Assembly: GCF_004340945.1 (NCBI RefSeq)
Contig: NZ_SLYD01000004.1
Span: forward strand, 434,001-498,000
Reading direction: 5' to 3'
Source: Sphingomonas sp. PP-F2F-A104-K0414
GTDB taxonomy: Bacteria; Pseudomonadota; Alphaproteobacteria; Sphingomonadales; Sphingomonadaceae
DNA: 64,000 nt
Positions 42,240-50,873 of this stretch are shown one piece after another. The position numbers and the translations under genes were made by a program. The notes below the pieces were generated by a model. The model searched no databases and was not told where the DNA came from. It worked only from the letters and a program-made list of their open reading frames with translations. Position 1 is the first letter of the stretch, and every line of letters begins with the position of its first letter.

Positions 42240-43028
42240 ATGCGGTCGGCGTACCATCCTTCGTCGATCGAGACGCGCGGCTCGGCGCGCCGGCGCAGTG
42301 GCGCGTTCGTGCTGACCGTCATCGCGCATATCCTGATCCTGTTGCTGTTGTTGCGCTTGACGCCTTCGGCCGTCGTGAAGCCCGAGGAGCGCCGCGATCC
42401 GGTCACATTCCAGATCGCGCCGGACCAGACCGCGCCCACACCGCAAAAGCGCACACCGTCGCCGACCAAGCAGAAGCGGGCAAGCGGTGGGTCGCCACCG
42501 CGCGCCGCACCGCGTGCAGACTCCGCACAGGCACCGCCCGCGCCGCCAAAGTCGCCCCCGCCCCTGCCGATCAAGATGCTCGGCGGGATGGAGATGTTCG
42601 ACGCCGCTGATATCTCGAAGATGCCATCGCATCCCGACGACCAGCTTGCCGGCGGAGACGGCGGCAGCGGCTCGGGAAAGGGCAAGGACAGTGGCGCAGC
42701 CTATGGTCCCGGCGAAGGCCCTGGTGGCGAGCGCCTGTACAAGGTCGAATGGTATCGGCGCCCGACCGACGCGGAGCTCAACGGTTACCTCAAGAGCCCG
42801 CCGCCGCCCAACAGCTGGGCGAAGATCGCGTGCCGGATGATCGCCAACTATCAGGTCGAGAATTGCCGTGCGCTGAGCGAGTCGCCGGTCGGGTCGGGGC
42901 TGGCCCGCGCGATGCGGCAAGCGGCGTGGCAATTCCGCGTCCGCCCGCCACGCGTAGGTGGCAAGCAGATCCTCGGCGGCTGGGTCGAGATCGATATCGA
43001 GTTCAACTCCGGGAAGGCGCCGGACTAA
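42240..43028 (+). CDS. Membrane-anchored proline-rich protein, TonB-like architecture
   Basis: A 262-residue protein with one N-terminal membrane helix (AFVLTVIAHILILLLLLRL, about residues 22-40). A periplasmic Pro/Ala/Lys-rich spacer runs from about 50 to 115, then a Gly-rich stretch (DGGSGSGKGKDSG) and a compact C-terminal domain ending FRVRPPRVGGKQILGGWVEIDIEF. The layout is that of TonB/TolA energy transducers, but the C-terminal domain is only weakly TonB-like. ATG 42240 is preferred over TTG 42216. No exbB or exbD is nearby. It may serve one of the many TonB receptors, or be an unrelated envelope protein. Confidence 0.68.
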   Translation: MRSAYHPSSIETRGSARRRSGAFVLTVIAHILILLLLLRLTPSAVVKPEERRDPVTFQIAPDQTAPTPQKRTPSPTKQKRASGGSPPRAAPRADSAQAPPAPPKSPPPLPIKMLGGMEMFDAADISKMPSHPDDQLAGGDGGSGSGKGKDSGAAYGPGEGPGGERLYKVEWYRRPTDAELNGYLKSPPPPNSWAKIACRMIANYQVENCRALSESPVGSGLARAMRQAAWQFRVRPPRVGGKQILGGWVEIDIEFNSGKAPD

Positions 43029-43039
43029 GGTCAGTGCTC

Positions 43040-43065
43040 GATCCTCCCGCGCCAGGGGGAGGATC
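43040..43065. terminator. Bidirectional terminator-like palindrome
   Basis: GATCCTCCC...GGGAGGATC forms a stable hairpin in the 47-base gap between the convergent TonB-like and phosphoesterase genes. It matches one arm of the family-C repeats and has no long T-run, so termination is plausible but not certain. Confidence 0.5.
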
Positions 43066-43075
43066 GTAGATTTCT

Positions 43076-43837
43076 TCAGACGTCACTCGTGATCGAGTGC
43101 TTCTTCTCGTCCGACAGCGTCCGCGCCAACGTCTCGAAACGCCCACCCTCGACGCGGATCTCGTTGAACGCCGGCGGACTCCCCCGCGTGCGCTTCGACA
43201 GCGTGCCGGCACCGATCATCCGAATGATGCGCCCTTCGCGCTCGACCGGCACGTCGAACGGATCGTGGACATGCCCCGACAACACCGCATGCGCGCCAGC
43301 CTCGGCGAGCGCGGTCAGCGCCTCGTCGCCGTTGCGCGTCTTCGCCGTCCCGGTCGTCCCGCCCTCGATCAACGGATGATGGGCGCCGATGAAGATCAAA
43401 TTGCCCTTTGGCACGTCCGCGATCATCGCCAGCGCGCGCTTGAGCGAACCGGGGCTCACGCGGCCCTTCGACCAGTTCCACCGCCACTGCGCGCGCGCGG
43501 TGGTCTTGAGCGGGACGACGGTCACGCCGGGCAACTCCAGCGGCCGCTCGATCATCTGCTCGACTGCGGCATAGCGCTGATAGGGTGCGAACAGCCGCCG
43601 AAACGGATCCCAATAATAGGGGATGTCGTGGTTCCCGACCTCCAAGGTTACCGGCACGCCAAGCGAGCGCAGCCAGTCGCCGCCACGCTGGAACTCGTCC
43701 TTGGTCGCGCGCATCGTCAGGTCGCCGGTCATGATGACCGCGTCGGGTTTCTCGACCGCGACCCGCTCGGAAAACCACGCGATCGCCGCCGGGTCTTCCG
43801 CACCGAAATGTACGTCGCTGACATGGAACAGCTTCAA
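43076..43837 (-). CDS. Calcineurin-like metallophosphoesterase
   Basis: A 253-residue cytoplasmic protein with all the dinuclear metal motifs in order: DVHFG, GDLT, GNHD, AHHP and GHVHD. The family includes CpdA-type cyclic-nucleotide phosphodiesterases and other phosphoesterases; the substrate cannot be told from sequence. The best start is TTG 43837, giving LKLFHVSDVHFG with a GGGGGG stretch six bases ahead. Longer frames enter the preceding gene. It follows the catalase-like gene by 25 bases on the same strand. Confidence 0.88.
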   Translation of the reverse strand: MKLFHVSDVHFGAEDPAAIAWFSERVAVEKPDAVIMTGDLTMRATKDEFQRGGDWLRSLGVPVTLEVGNHDIPYYWDPFRRLFAPYQRYAAVEQMIERPLELPGVTVVPLKTTARAQWRWNWSKGRVSPGSLKRALAMIADVPKGNLIFIGAHHPLIEGGTTGTAKTRNGDEALTALAEAGAHAVLSGHVHDPFDVPVEREGRIIRMIGAGTLSKRTRGSPPAFNEIRVEGGRFETLARTLSDEKKHSITSDV

Positions 43838-43862
43838 CGACGTGCCCCCCTTGGCCGATGCG

Positions 43863-44957
43863 TCAGGCAAGGTCGGACAACGTCGATGGCTGATGCACGG
43901 GGCACCCGTTGAACTTGCCGCGGAATTCTGCCGACATCTCGTAAGTTTCCTCGCGCACGCGATTGATCCCGCCAAGCGGCTGGTGCGCCGTGATCCCGTT
44001 CCACACGCTATAGACCAGCGCGTCGTCGGTCCGCTCGCTGCTGCCCTGATCCCATGACACCTGCACCGGGATTTCGAGCTTGGCGATCGTCACATAGGGA
44101 CTGACCGCTTCGTCCCAGACGACCGACGCGTCCTCGATCGGCATCGCATCGAGATCGGTATTGATCTGCACGCGCAACTCCCACGTCCCGCCATGCTCGG
44201 CGAAGGCGTCGCGGACGACCTCGCGCAGGGCGTCCGGTCGCGCGGTGATATCGACGAGGCTGCCGGTCAGTTTCGTCAGTTCGGGGGATACCGGGAACAG
44301 CGCGAATTTGACGATCGCGTCGCCGTACCGGAACGCGGTCTGCGAATAATAGGTCTCGCCCAGGGGATGCACGGGCTTGGCGCCACCGAGCGTCGTCAGC
44401 GTCGCGGACTGCGCGCCGACCGCCTCCAGCGCGGACTCGACGACGCGGAACGTGGCCGACATCGCCTTCTTCACCCCCTCGAACCGATCCGTCGTCTTGG
44501 TCAGCAGCTTGAGGTTCTTGCCGAATGCCTTGGGATCCTTGGCGGAAAAGGCGGGCGCGTTGACCATGATGAAGTCCTGCGTCGTGTCGCCTTCGGACCC
44601 CGGCAGGCGATCCCCCGCGACATCGAGAATTTTCAGCGCGAGCCCCCGCGGCAGGCTGACGCTGTCGTCGAGAATATCGCCCGCATTGGTCGAGATGCGG
44701 ATCACCGCCTCGTGCCGGCCAGGCGTCGCGAAGATGCCCTGCGCCAGGATCGGCGGCAGGCCGTCGGCGATCGTGATCGACCCGCGCGCGATGCCGTGCG
44801 CCTTGGCATGGACCGCGCGCACCGCATGGCCGTAATCCTGCGACGTCGTCTCCAGGATTTCCCGGAACGAATCCTTCATGCCCTGCAACGTCTCCGCTTC
44901 ATCGGGAGCGATCGTCTCGACCGACGGGTCGAAACGCACGGGTTGGGTGCTGGGCAT
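43863..44957 (-). CDS. Catalase-like heme protein (minimal catalase fold)
   Basis: A 364-residue protein of the catalase superfamily, shorter than true monofunctional catalases (about 480 or more residues). The heme pocket seems kept: distal His H50 in VHAKAHG, distal Asn N133 in MVNAPAFSAKDP, and a proximal Arg/Tyr pair R335 and Y339 (REETY). Members of this short group include catalase-related peroxidases and lipid-hydroperoxide-active enzymes, so activity on organic peroxides is possible. ATG 44957 has GGAG seven bases upstream. No signal peptide is seen. It is co-oriented with the phosphoesterase and divergent from the FAH hydrolase. Confidence 0.85.
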   Translation of the reverse strand: MPSTQPVRFDPSVETIAPDEAETLQGMKDSFREILETTSQDYGHAVRAVHAKAHGIARGSITIADGLPPILAQGIFATPGRHEAVIRISTNAGDILDDSVSLPRGLALKILDVAGDRLPGSEGDTTQDFIMVNAPAFSAKDPKAFGKNLKLLTKTTDRFEGVKKAMSATFRVVESALEAVGAQSATLTTLGGAKPVHPLGETYYSQTAFRYGDAIVKFALFPVSPELTKLTGSLVDITARPDALREVVRDAFAEHGGTWELRVQINTDLDAMPIEDASVVWDEAVSPYVTIAKLEIPVQVSWDQGSSERTDDALVYSVWNGITAHQPLGGINRVREETYEMSAEFRGKFNGCPVHQPSTLSDLA

Positions 44958-45083
44958 CGGTATCTCCACTGCGAATGCAGGTTTTCCTGGGGTATGCAGG
45001 CCCAACCCATCGTGCCCGAGGACGTTCCGCCTGCGTTGCAAACCGCGGCCGGGCACGTGATGAAGGCCGCCAAAGGAGCCATC

Positions 45084-45758
45084 ATGCATATTCCCGAAGT
45101 CACTGCCCCGACGATCGCCATTGCCGGTACGACCGACCGCTTTCCCGTCCGCCGAATCTTCTGTGTCGGCCAGAACTATGCCGATCACGCGCGCGAGATG
45201 GGGTCGGACCCCGACCGGCAGGAGCCGTTCTTCTTTTCGAAGCCCGCCGACGCGGTGGTGACGAACGGCAGCACCCTGCCCTTCCCGCCGCAGACCGAAG
45301 ACCTTCATCACGAGGTCGAACTGGTCGTCGCGCTTTCCACAGGCGGCAAGGACGTCGCCGTGGAGGATGCCACAGCGATGATCTTCGGCGCGGGCGTCGG
45401 CATCGACCTGACGCGCCGCGATCTCCAGGCGGCGGCAAAGAAGATCGGGCGGCCGTGGGACATGGCGAAGGGTTTCGACCGCTCCGCCCCCATTGCGGCG
45501 CTGACGCCGGGCGTCCCCGCCACATCGGGCAGCATCGCGCTGACGGTCGACGGCGAGACGCGGCAGTCGGGCGACCTGTCGATGATGATCTGGAGCGTCC
45601 CCGAAATCATCGCGACGCTGTCGACCTTCGTCGAACTCGCGCCCGGCGATCTGATCTTCACCGGCACCCCCGCCGGCGTCGGCCCGATCCAGCGCGGACA
45701 GACCGTGCGCGCGACGATCGAAGGGTTCGAACCGCTTGAGGTGACATTAACCGCCTGA
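45084..45758 (+). CDS. Fumarylacetoacetate hydrolase family protein
   Basis: A 224-residue single-domain FAH-family enzyme. The metal-binding HHEVELVVAL, then GIDLTRRD, GFDRSAP and FTGTPAGVG, are the conserved blocks. It likely hydrolyses a C-C bond of an acylpyruvate, such as fumarylpyruvate, or acts as an oxaloacetate decarboxylase. AAAGGAG at 45072-45078 fixes ATG 45084. It is followed after 42 bases by an OFA-type transporter gene, so the pair may handle a dicarboxylate or aromatic-ring-cleavage product; this link is inference. Confidence 0.91.
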   Translation: MHIPEVTAPTIAIAGTTDRFPVRRIFCVGQNYADHAREMGSDPDRQEPFFFSKPADAVVTNGSTLPFPPQTEDLHHEVELVVALSTGGKDVAVEDATAMIFGAGVGIDLTRRDLQAAAKKIGRPWDMAKGFDRSAPIAALTPGVPATSGSIALTVDGETRQSGDLSMMIWSVPEIIATLSTFVELAPGDLIFTGTPAGVGPIQRGQTVRATIEGFEPLEVTLTA

Positions 45759-45800
45759 TCGGCCATCGTCCCCGAATATAAGCAGATAATCGGGGGGCAC

Positions 45801-47435
45801 ATGGCTGACACAGGCGAATTTGGCGGACGAGATTCGGGCGCGGACGGCTTTCTGAGCCGGGCGCGCACGGTTGCAGGCCCCGGCTTCAACCGCTGGCTGG
45901 TGCCCCCCTGCGCGCTCGCGATCCACCTGTGCATCGGCATGGCCTACGGGTTCAGCGTATTCTGGCTGCCGCTGTCGCGTGCGATCGGGATCACCGATCC
46001 GGTGGTCTGCAAGGACCTCTCGCTGCTCGGCGCGCTGACCACGACGACCTGCGACTGGCGGGTGAGCGACCTCGTCTGGACGTACACGCTGTTCTTCGTC
46101 GTGCTCGGCGCGTCGGCCGCGATCTGGGGCGGGTGGCTCGAGCGCGCCGGCCCGCGCAAAGCCGGCGTCGTCGCCGCGTTCTGCTGGTGTGGCGGCATGG
46201 GGATCGCCGCGATCGGCGTGTCGATGCACCAGCTCTGGCTAATCTGGATCGGGTCGGGCGTGATCGGCGGCATCGGGCTTGGGCTCGGCTATATTTCGCC
46301 CGTCTCGACGCTGATCAAATGGTTTCCGGACCGTCGCGGCATGGCCACGGGCATGGCAATCATGGGCTTTGGCGGCGGCGCGATGATCGGCGGACCGCTC
46401 GCCGATCTGTTGATGAAGCATTTTGCGAGCCCTGCAGGCGTCGGCGTGTGGCAGACGTTCCTGGTCCTCGCGAGCGTCTATTTCGTGTTCATGATGGCCG
46501 GCGCGATCGGCTACCGCGTGCCTGCCGAGGGCTGGGCGCCGGCCGGCTGGACCTCGCCGACGAGCGCCAAGGCATCGATCAGCCGGTTCAACGTCGCCTT
46601 GTCCGACGCTCACCGCACGCCGCAGTTCTGGCTCGTGTGGCTGGTGCTGTTCTTCAACGTCTCCGCGTCGATCGGGATCATCGGCATCGCCTCGCCGATG
46701 TTGCAGGAGCTGTTCGGCGGACGGTTGATCGATGCGCCGGGCGTGCTGTTTACCGCGTTCGACGACGACCAGAAGAAGGCGGCGGCGGCGGTCGGCGCAG
46801 GCTTTGTCGGCGCGATCAGCCTGTTCAACATCGGCGGGCGGTTCTTCTGGGCGTGGCTGTCCGATCGGATCGGGCGGAAACCGCTGTTCGCGACGATCCT
46901 CGTCGCGGGCGCGGTGCTTTACGGATTCGCCGCACCGGCGCTCGCCGGCACGACGCTCGGCCTGTTCATCCTCGTCTTCTGCATCCTCGCCTCCATGTAC
47001 GGCGGCGGGTTCGCGACTGCGCCTGCGTATCTCGCCGATCTGTTCGGGACGAAATATGTCGGTGCGATCCACGGGCGGCTGCTGACCGCGTGGTCGACCG
47101 CGGGTGTGGTCGGGCCGTTGCTCGTCGCGAACATGCGGGACCGCGCTATCGCGGCGGGCGTGCCGCGGAGCGATATCTACCCGCCGATCTTCTGGGTGCT
47201 GGCGGCGATGCTCGTCGCCGGGTTCGTCGCGAACCTGTTCGTCCGGCCGGTCGCCGCCAAATTCCACATGCCCGCGGACGACAGGCCGGTCGCGGTCGAG
47301 ACGGTGGCCGGCGGGACGGTCGCGACGGCTACCGGCACCTCGCCGGTGGTCGTGTTCGCCTGGCTCGCGGTCGGGCTGCCGATCCTCTGGGGGATCTACA
47401 TGACGCTGTCGAAGGCGTTGATCCTGCTCAAGTAA
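45801..47435 (+). CDS. MFS transporter, oxalate/formate antiporter (OFA)-like
   Basis: A 544-residue integral membrane protein with at least 12 hydrophobic segments. MFS motifs are present (GWLERAGPRKAG, FPDRRGMATGMAIMGFGGGAMIGGPLADLL, WLSDRIGRKPLF), and OFA-type LGLGYISPVSTLIKWFPDRR occurs in TM4-5. Compared with the usual 12-TM, roughly 400-residue OFA proteins it is longer, with an extra C-terminal hydrophobic stretch. Likely substrates are small carboxylates. GGGGGG lies four bases before ATG 45801. Its neighbour is the FAH hydrolase, suggesting a shared organic-acid pathway. Confidence 0.88.
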   Translation: MADTGEFGGRDSGADGFLSRARTVAGPGFNRWLVPPCALAIHLCIGMAYGFSVFWLPLSRAIGITDPVVCKDLSLLGALTTTTCDWRVSDLVWTYTLFFVVLGASAAIWGGWLERAGPRKAGVVAAFCWCGGMGIAAIGVSMHQLWLIWIGSGVIGGIGLGLGYISPVSTLIKWFPDRRGMATGMAIMGFGGGAMIGGPLADLLMKHFASPAGVGVWQTFLVLASVYFVFMMAGAIGYRVPAEGWAPAGWTSPTSAKASISRFNVALSDAHRTPQFWLVWLVLFFNVSASIGIIGIASPMLQELFGGRLIDAPGVLFTAFDDDQKKAAAAVGAGFVGAISLFNIGGRFFWAWLSDRIGRKPLFATILVAGAVLYGFAAPALAGTTLGLFILVFCILASMYGGGFATAPAYLADLFGTKYVGAIHGRLLTAWSTAGVVGPLLVANMRDRAIAAGVPRSDIYPPIFWVLAAMLVAGFVANLFVRPVAAKFHMPADDRPVAVETVAGGTVATATGTSPVVVFAWLAVGLPILWGIYMTLSKALILLK

Positions 47436-47494
47436 AGCGCAACCCGATCGGTCGGCCATCGGTTGCCCCTGTTCCCCCCAGACAGGAGCTTCCC

Positions 47495-48388
47495 ATGGCC
47501 GACCGGCTCACGATGCAGGATCCGCGCACGCAATATCCGCAGCCCCCCTTCCCGCAGCAGCCGCAGGAAGCCCCGGGTATCGCGTCGAAGATGGACCCGA
47601 AGCCCGATCACGGCGAGACGAGCTACAAGGGCTCGGGCAAGATGACCGGCCGCAAGGCGCTCATCACCGGCGGCGACAGCGGCATCGGTCGCGCCGCCGC
47701 GATCGCCTATGCGCGCGAGGGCGCCGATGTCGCGATCGTCTATCTCCCCGCCGAAGAAGCCGACGCGCAGGAAGTCGTCGCACTGATCGAGGCCGAGGGT
47801 CGCAAGGCGCTTGCGCTGCCCGGTGACGTGAAGGACGAATCGTTCTGTCGCGCCGCGGTCCAGCAGACGATCGATGCGTTCGGCGGTCTCGACGTGCTGG
47901 TCGTCAACGCCGGTCGCCAGCAGACGCGGCCGACTGTGGCCGATATCTCGACCGACGATTTCGACCAGACGATGAAGACCAACGTCTATGCGCTGCACTG
48001 GTTCGTCCAGGCCGCCGTCCCGCATCTGCCCGTCGGCGCAGCAGTGGTCACGACGGCATCGGTGCAGGGCTATGATCCGTCGGACAATCTGCTCGACTAT
48101 GCGACCACCAAGGCGGCAATCGTCGCGTACACCAAGGGTCTCGCCAAGCAGCTGATCGAAAAGGGCATCCGCGCCAACGTCGTTGCGCCTGGGCCGTTCT
48201 GGACGGTGCTTCAGCCGAGCGGCGGCCAACCGCGGGAGATGGTCAAGACCTTCGGGTCGAAGAGCCATTTCGGCCGCCCGGGTCAGCCCGTGGAGATCGC
48301 CCCGGTGTACGTGCTGCTCGCCTCGCAGGAGGGGAGCTATATTACCGGTGAGGTCTACGGCGTGACGGGCGGCGCGGGCGTGGCCTGA
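47495..48388 (+). CDS. SDR-family oxidoreductase (YghA-like)
   Basis: A 297-residue classical/extended short-chain dehydrogenase. A Pro/Gln-rich N-terminal extension of about 45 residues precedes the cofactor motif TGGDSGIGRA. Then follow NAG (VVNAGRQ), the catalytic Ser (TTASVQGY) and YATTK, and PGPFWT. The extension plus ASKMDPKPDHGETSYKG is typical of the YghA/YhdF-type stress-related SDR group. CAGGAG is seven bases before ATG 47495. Substrate unknown, and NADP(H) versus NAD(H) undetermined. It lies 59 bases after the transporter. Confidence 0.92.
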   Translation: MADRLTMQDPRTQYPQPPFPQQPQEAPGIASKMDPKPDHGETSYKGSGKMTGRKALITGGDSGIGRAAAIAYAREGADVAIVYLPAEEADAQEVVALIEAEGRKALALPGDVKDESFCRAAVQQTIDAFGGLDVLVVNAGRQQTRPTVADISTDDFDQTMKTNVYALHWFVQAAVPHLPVGAAVVTTASVQGYDPSDNLLDYATTKAAIVAYTKGLAKQLIEKGIRANVVAPGPFWTVLQPSGGQPREMVKTFGSKSHFGRPGQPVEIAPVYVLLASQEGSYITGEVYGVTGGAGVA

Positions 48389-48394
48389 CCGAGA

Positions 48395-48520
48395 ATCCTC
48401 CCCCGCAAGGGGGAGGTGGCTGGCACTTGCCAGACGGTGGGGGAGGTAGGGATCACCGCAGTTGCGTGTTCCTCCCCCCTCCGCCACCTTCGGTGCCACC
48501 TCCCCCTTGCGGGGGAGGAT
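48395..48520. repeat. Palindromic intergenic repeat, family C
   Basis: ATCCTCCCCCGCAAGGGGGA opens and TCCCCCTTGCGGGGGAGGAT closes the element. Inner arms (TGGCACTTGCCAG, GCCACCTTCGGTGCCACC) make a branched structure. It is near-identical in its ends to 62798-62919. It follows the SDR gene and precedes the PepSY pair. Confidence 0.88.
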
Positions 48521-48629
48521 CAGTTCGTAAGGCCCCTAACGTCGCTATTGCACATCGTTATCAATTCTGTACTTGTATCCCGGTGACCGCCCGGAAGATC
48601 ATATCCCTCGTCAGAACCGCTGCCCGCAC

Positions 48630-49763
48630 ATGACCCGCGGCACGATCAAGACCTGGTATCTCGTCCATAAATGGACGAGCCTGATCTGCACCGCGTTCCT
48701 GCTGATGCTGTGCGTGACCGGCCTGCCGCTGATCTTCGAGGAGGAGATCGATGGCTGGCTCAACCCGCCCGCGCCGATGGCGACGCTACCCGCGAATACG
48801 CCATCGCTCTCGCTCGACACCATTCTGGCCCGCGCGGCGAAGGCGGCCCCCGGCGAGCTCCCGCTCTACATCAGCTTCGACGAAGAGCGCCCGATCGTCT
48901 ACGTCACGACCGGCCCCACCGCAGATGCGGCGCCCGCAGCAATGCATTTCCTCGCCTTCGACGCGCGCACCGGGGCTAAGATGCCGCCCTACGTCCCCGG
49001 CGTGATGGCATTCATCCTGAAGCTCCACACCGACATGTTCCTCGGCTTCTGGGCGGAGATCTTCCTGGGCGTGATGGGCCTGCTCTTCTTCGCCGCGATC
49101 GTGTCCGGCGTCGTGCTCTACGCCCCGTTCATGGCGAAGCTCGACTTCGGCACGCTGCGCCGCGGACGCAGCAAGCGGCTCGGCTGGCTCGATCGCCACA
49201 ATCTGCTCAGCATCGTCACTCTGGTGTGGGCGAGCGTCGTCGGCGTGACGGGGACGATCAACACCTTCGTCGTGCCGATCACCGCCATCTGGAAATCGAA
49301 CGGCCTTGCCGAGATCATCGCCAGCGAGACGCGCACCCCGCTCGGGCCCCAGCGCGCATCGGTGCAGGCGGCGCTCGACGCGGTGCAGCGCAAGGCGCCC
49401 GAGATGAAGCCGCAGTTCATCGCCTTCCCCGGCGTCGTCTTCAGCAGCCAGCATCACTACGCCGTGTTCCTGAAGGGCGCGACGCCGCTGACGTCGAAGC
49501 TGCTGCTGCCGGGCTTCGTCGATGCCGCGACCGGACGGCTCGACGCGGTCGTGCCAATGCCTTGGTACATGCAGGCGATGCTGCTCGCCCAGCCGCTGCA
49601 TTTCGGGAATTACGGCGGCCTCGCGATGAAGATCGTCTGGGCCATTTTCGACATACTGACGATCATCGTGCTCGGCAGCGGGCTGTATCTGTGGCTGCGT
49701 CGTCGCGGCGGTCCGAGCGACCAGCGCGTCCGCGAAGTCGTGATGGCGGGAGAAATCGCATGA
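48630..49763 (+). CDS. PepSY-associated transmembrane protein (PiuB/iron-reductase-like)
   Basis: A 377-residue protein with four main membrane helices in the PepSY_TM layout: helix at about 13-32 (WTSLICTAFLLMLCVTGLPL), periplasmic PepSY-like region, helices around 130-165 (HTDMFLGFWAEIFLGVMGLL), 195-220, and C-terminal 345-365. WYLVHKW, LHTDMF and DRHNLLS carry histidines that may bind heme. Such proteins often reduce ferric siderophores or accompany TonB-mediated iron uptake. ATG 48630 begins MTRGTIKTWYLVHK, a standard family start. The following small gene overlaps it (ATGA). Confidence 0.85.
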   Translation: MTRGTIKTWYLVHKWTSLICTAFLLMLCVTGLPLIFEEEIDGWLNPPAPMATLPANTPSLSLDTILARAAKAAPGELPLYISFDEERPIVYVTTGPTADAAPAAMHFLAFDARTGAKMPPYVPGVMAFILKLHTDMFLGFWAEIFLGVMGLLFFAAIVSGVVLYAPFMAKLDFGTLRRGRSKRLGWLDRHNLLSIVTLVWASVVGVTGTINTFVVPITAIWKSNGLAEIIASETRTPLGPQRASVQAALDAVQRKAPEMKPQFIAFPGVVFSSQHHYAVFLKGATPLTSKLLLPGFVDAATGRLDAVVPMPWYMQAMLLAQPLHFGNYGGLAMKIVWAIFDILTIIVLGSGLYLWLRRRGGPSDQRVREVVMAGEIA

Positions 49764-49984
49764 CCCACAAGACCAACCGCCAGATCTTCGCACTGCCGAT
49801 CTTGCTGGGCGTGTCGACCTGTGCCGGACTCGGCGCAGGCCTGATCGGCGATGGCGTCTGGGATGCCGGCGCAGGCCTGCTGCTCGCGCTGCCGCTGGTC
49901 GTGACCGGCCGCTACTGGGTCCGCACACCGTTCACGCAATCACGCCCCGCCGAAGCGCCAAGGGTCGCGTCGATCGCTCACTAA
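49760..49984 (+). CDS. Small two-helix membrane protein paired with PepSY gene
   Basis: A 74-residue protein with two hydrophobic segments (about residues 10-30 and 37-50) that overlaps the PepSY gene by four bases, so it is translationally coupled. Similar short membrane proteins commonly follow PepSY_TM genes in proteobacteria. No motif identifies a function; it may be an assembly partner. Confidence 0.75.
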   Translation: MTHKTNRQIFALPILLGVSTCAGLGAGLIGDGVWDAGAGLLLALPLVVTGRYWVRTPFTQSRPAEAPRVASIAH

Positions 49985-49989
49985 AGAAT

Positions 49990-50013
49990 GATCCTCCCCC
50001 GCGGGGGGGAGGA
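49990..50013. repeat. Single palindromic arm of family C
   Basis: GATCCTCCCCCGCGGGGGGG with AGGA forms a short hairpin between convergent genes, matching the end arm of the larger family-C elements. It could act as a terminator for the PepSY unit. Confidence 0.5.
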
Positions 50014-50034
50014 TTGTAGAGTTCGCGCCGATTG

Positions 50035-50062
50035 AAAAATGGAGCCGGTGTTACCCGGCTCC
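50035..50062 (-). terminator. Rho-independent terminator of the collagen-like protein gene
   Basis: On the minus strand GGAGCCGG and CCGGCTCC form an 8-bp stem with a 6-base loop (50041-50062), followed by ATTTTT. It is located eight bases after the stop. Confidence 0.85.
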
Positions 50063-50069
50063 ACAGACT

Positions 50070-50762
50070 TCAGGTCGCTGGCGTCGCCTGCGGGGCAGGT
50101 ACCGATGCCGGTGCGGGGAGCGCACCGGCTGGTGCGCGGGCTGCACCCGGCGCCATCGGCGGCGGCGGCGGTGCCATGCCGGCTGGCGGGGGCGGTGCGA
50201 CCCCTGCCGGCGGTGGCGGGGGAGCACCCGGACCGCCAGGGCCGCCCGGACCACCCGGGCCACCGGGGCCACCAGGGCCACCAGGGCCACCAGGACCATC
50301 GCGACCCGGACCATCAGGACCAGGGCCATGCGGACCGCGCGGCGGGCCACCGACCGGGCCGAGTGCGGTCACCTTGCCACCGGGCGCGACCAGGAACGAG
50401 GCGTGGACGAAACCATCCTCGAACCGACCCTGGATCGTCACCGGCTGCCCAGTCGCGACCAGGTTGCTACCCTCGCCGCCGCGACCGAGATCGACCAGCG
50501 CGCGGCCGGTGCGGTCGGCCATCACGAACTTGTTGCCGTATTGCTCGGCGACGGTGCCGCGGATCGTGACGATGCCGTCCGACTGGAGCGAGCGGATCGC
50601 GACTGGGGTTGCGGGCGCCATCGTCACGCTCGGACGGGTGGCGGCGACGGTGACGGCGCCGGCGGCACCGCCGACCACGAGCAAGCCGGCGGCGGCGAGT
50701 GCCAGGCGGTTGCGGCGGAGATTGAACCGCTTGCCGGGCGCGGTGTGGGAATGTTCGGTCAT
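50070..50762 (-). CDS. Membrane-anchored OB-fold-like protein with collagen-like tail
   Basis: A 230-residue protein. It has a short basic lead, a membrane helix at about residues 19-40 (LALAAAGLLVVGGAAGAVTV) and a small beta domain at about 60-130 (GIVTIRGTVAEQYGNKFVMA, QPVTIQGRFEDG) in the style of bacterial OB-fold (BOF/YgiW) proteins. A Gly-Pro-Gly triplet tract follows at about 145-180, and then a Pro/Ala-rich end. The collagen-like repeats continue GPHGPGPDGPGRDGPGG. ATG 50762 is preferred over an upstream in-frame start at 50861. The gene is divergent from the two-component regulator and is probably one of its targets. Function unknown. Confidence 0.72.
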   Translation of the reverse strand: MTEHSHTAPGKRFNLRRNRLALAAAGLLVVGGAAGAVTVAATRPSVTMAPATPVAIRSLQSDGIVTIRGTVAEQYGNKFVMADRTGRALVDLGRGGEGSNLVATGQPVTIQGRFEDGFVHASFLVAPGGKVTALGPVGGPPRGPHGPGPDGPGRDGPGGPGGPGGPGGPGGPGGPGGPGAPPPPPAGVAPPPPAGMAPPPPPMAPGAARAPAGALPAPASVPAPQATPAT

Positions 50763-50821
50763 TGCGTCGTTCCTCTCATTGGTTGACGAATCACCTTCTA
50801 GGCGCACGCTGCCGACGCCCG

Positions 50822-50839
50822 CTGAACCAAGCCGTTCAG
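50822..50839. promoter_or_regulatory. Inverted repeat in the divergent promoter region of the two-component system
   Basis: CTGAAC and GTTCAG flank six bases, a perfect 6-6-6 palindrome, 35 bases before the response-regulator ATG. It is a possible binding site controlling both the regulator and the divergent collagen-like gene. OmpR-type regulators more often use direct repeats, so the protein that binds is uncertain. Confidence 0.4.
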
Positions 50840-50873
50840 TTTCCGTTGTGATCTTGGACATAGGGACAGGCGC

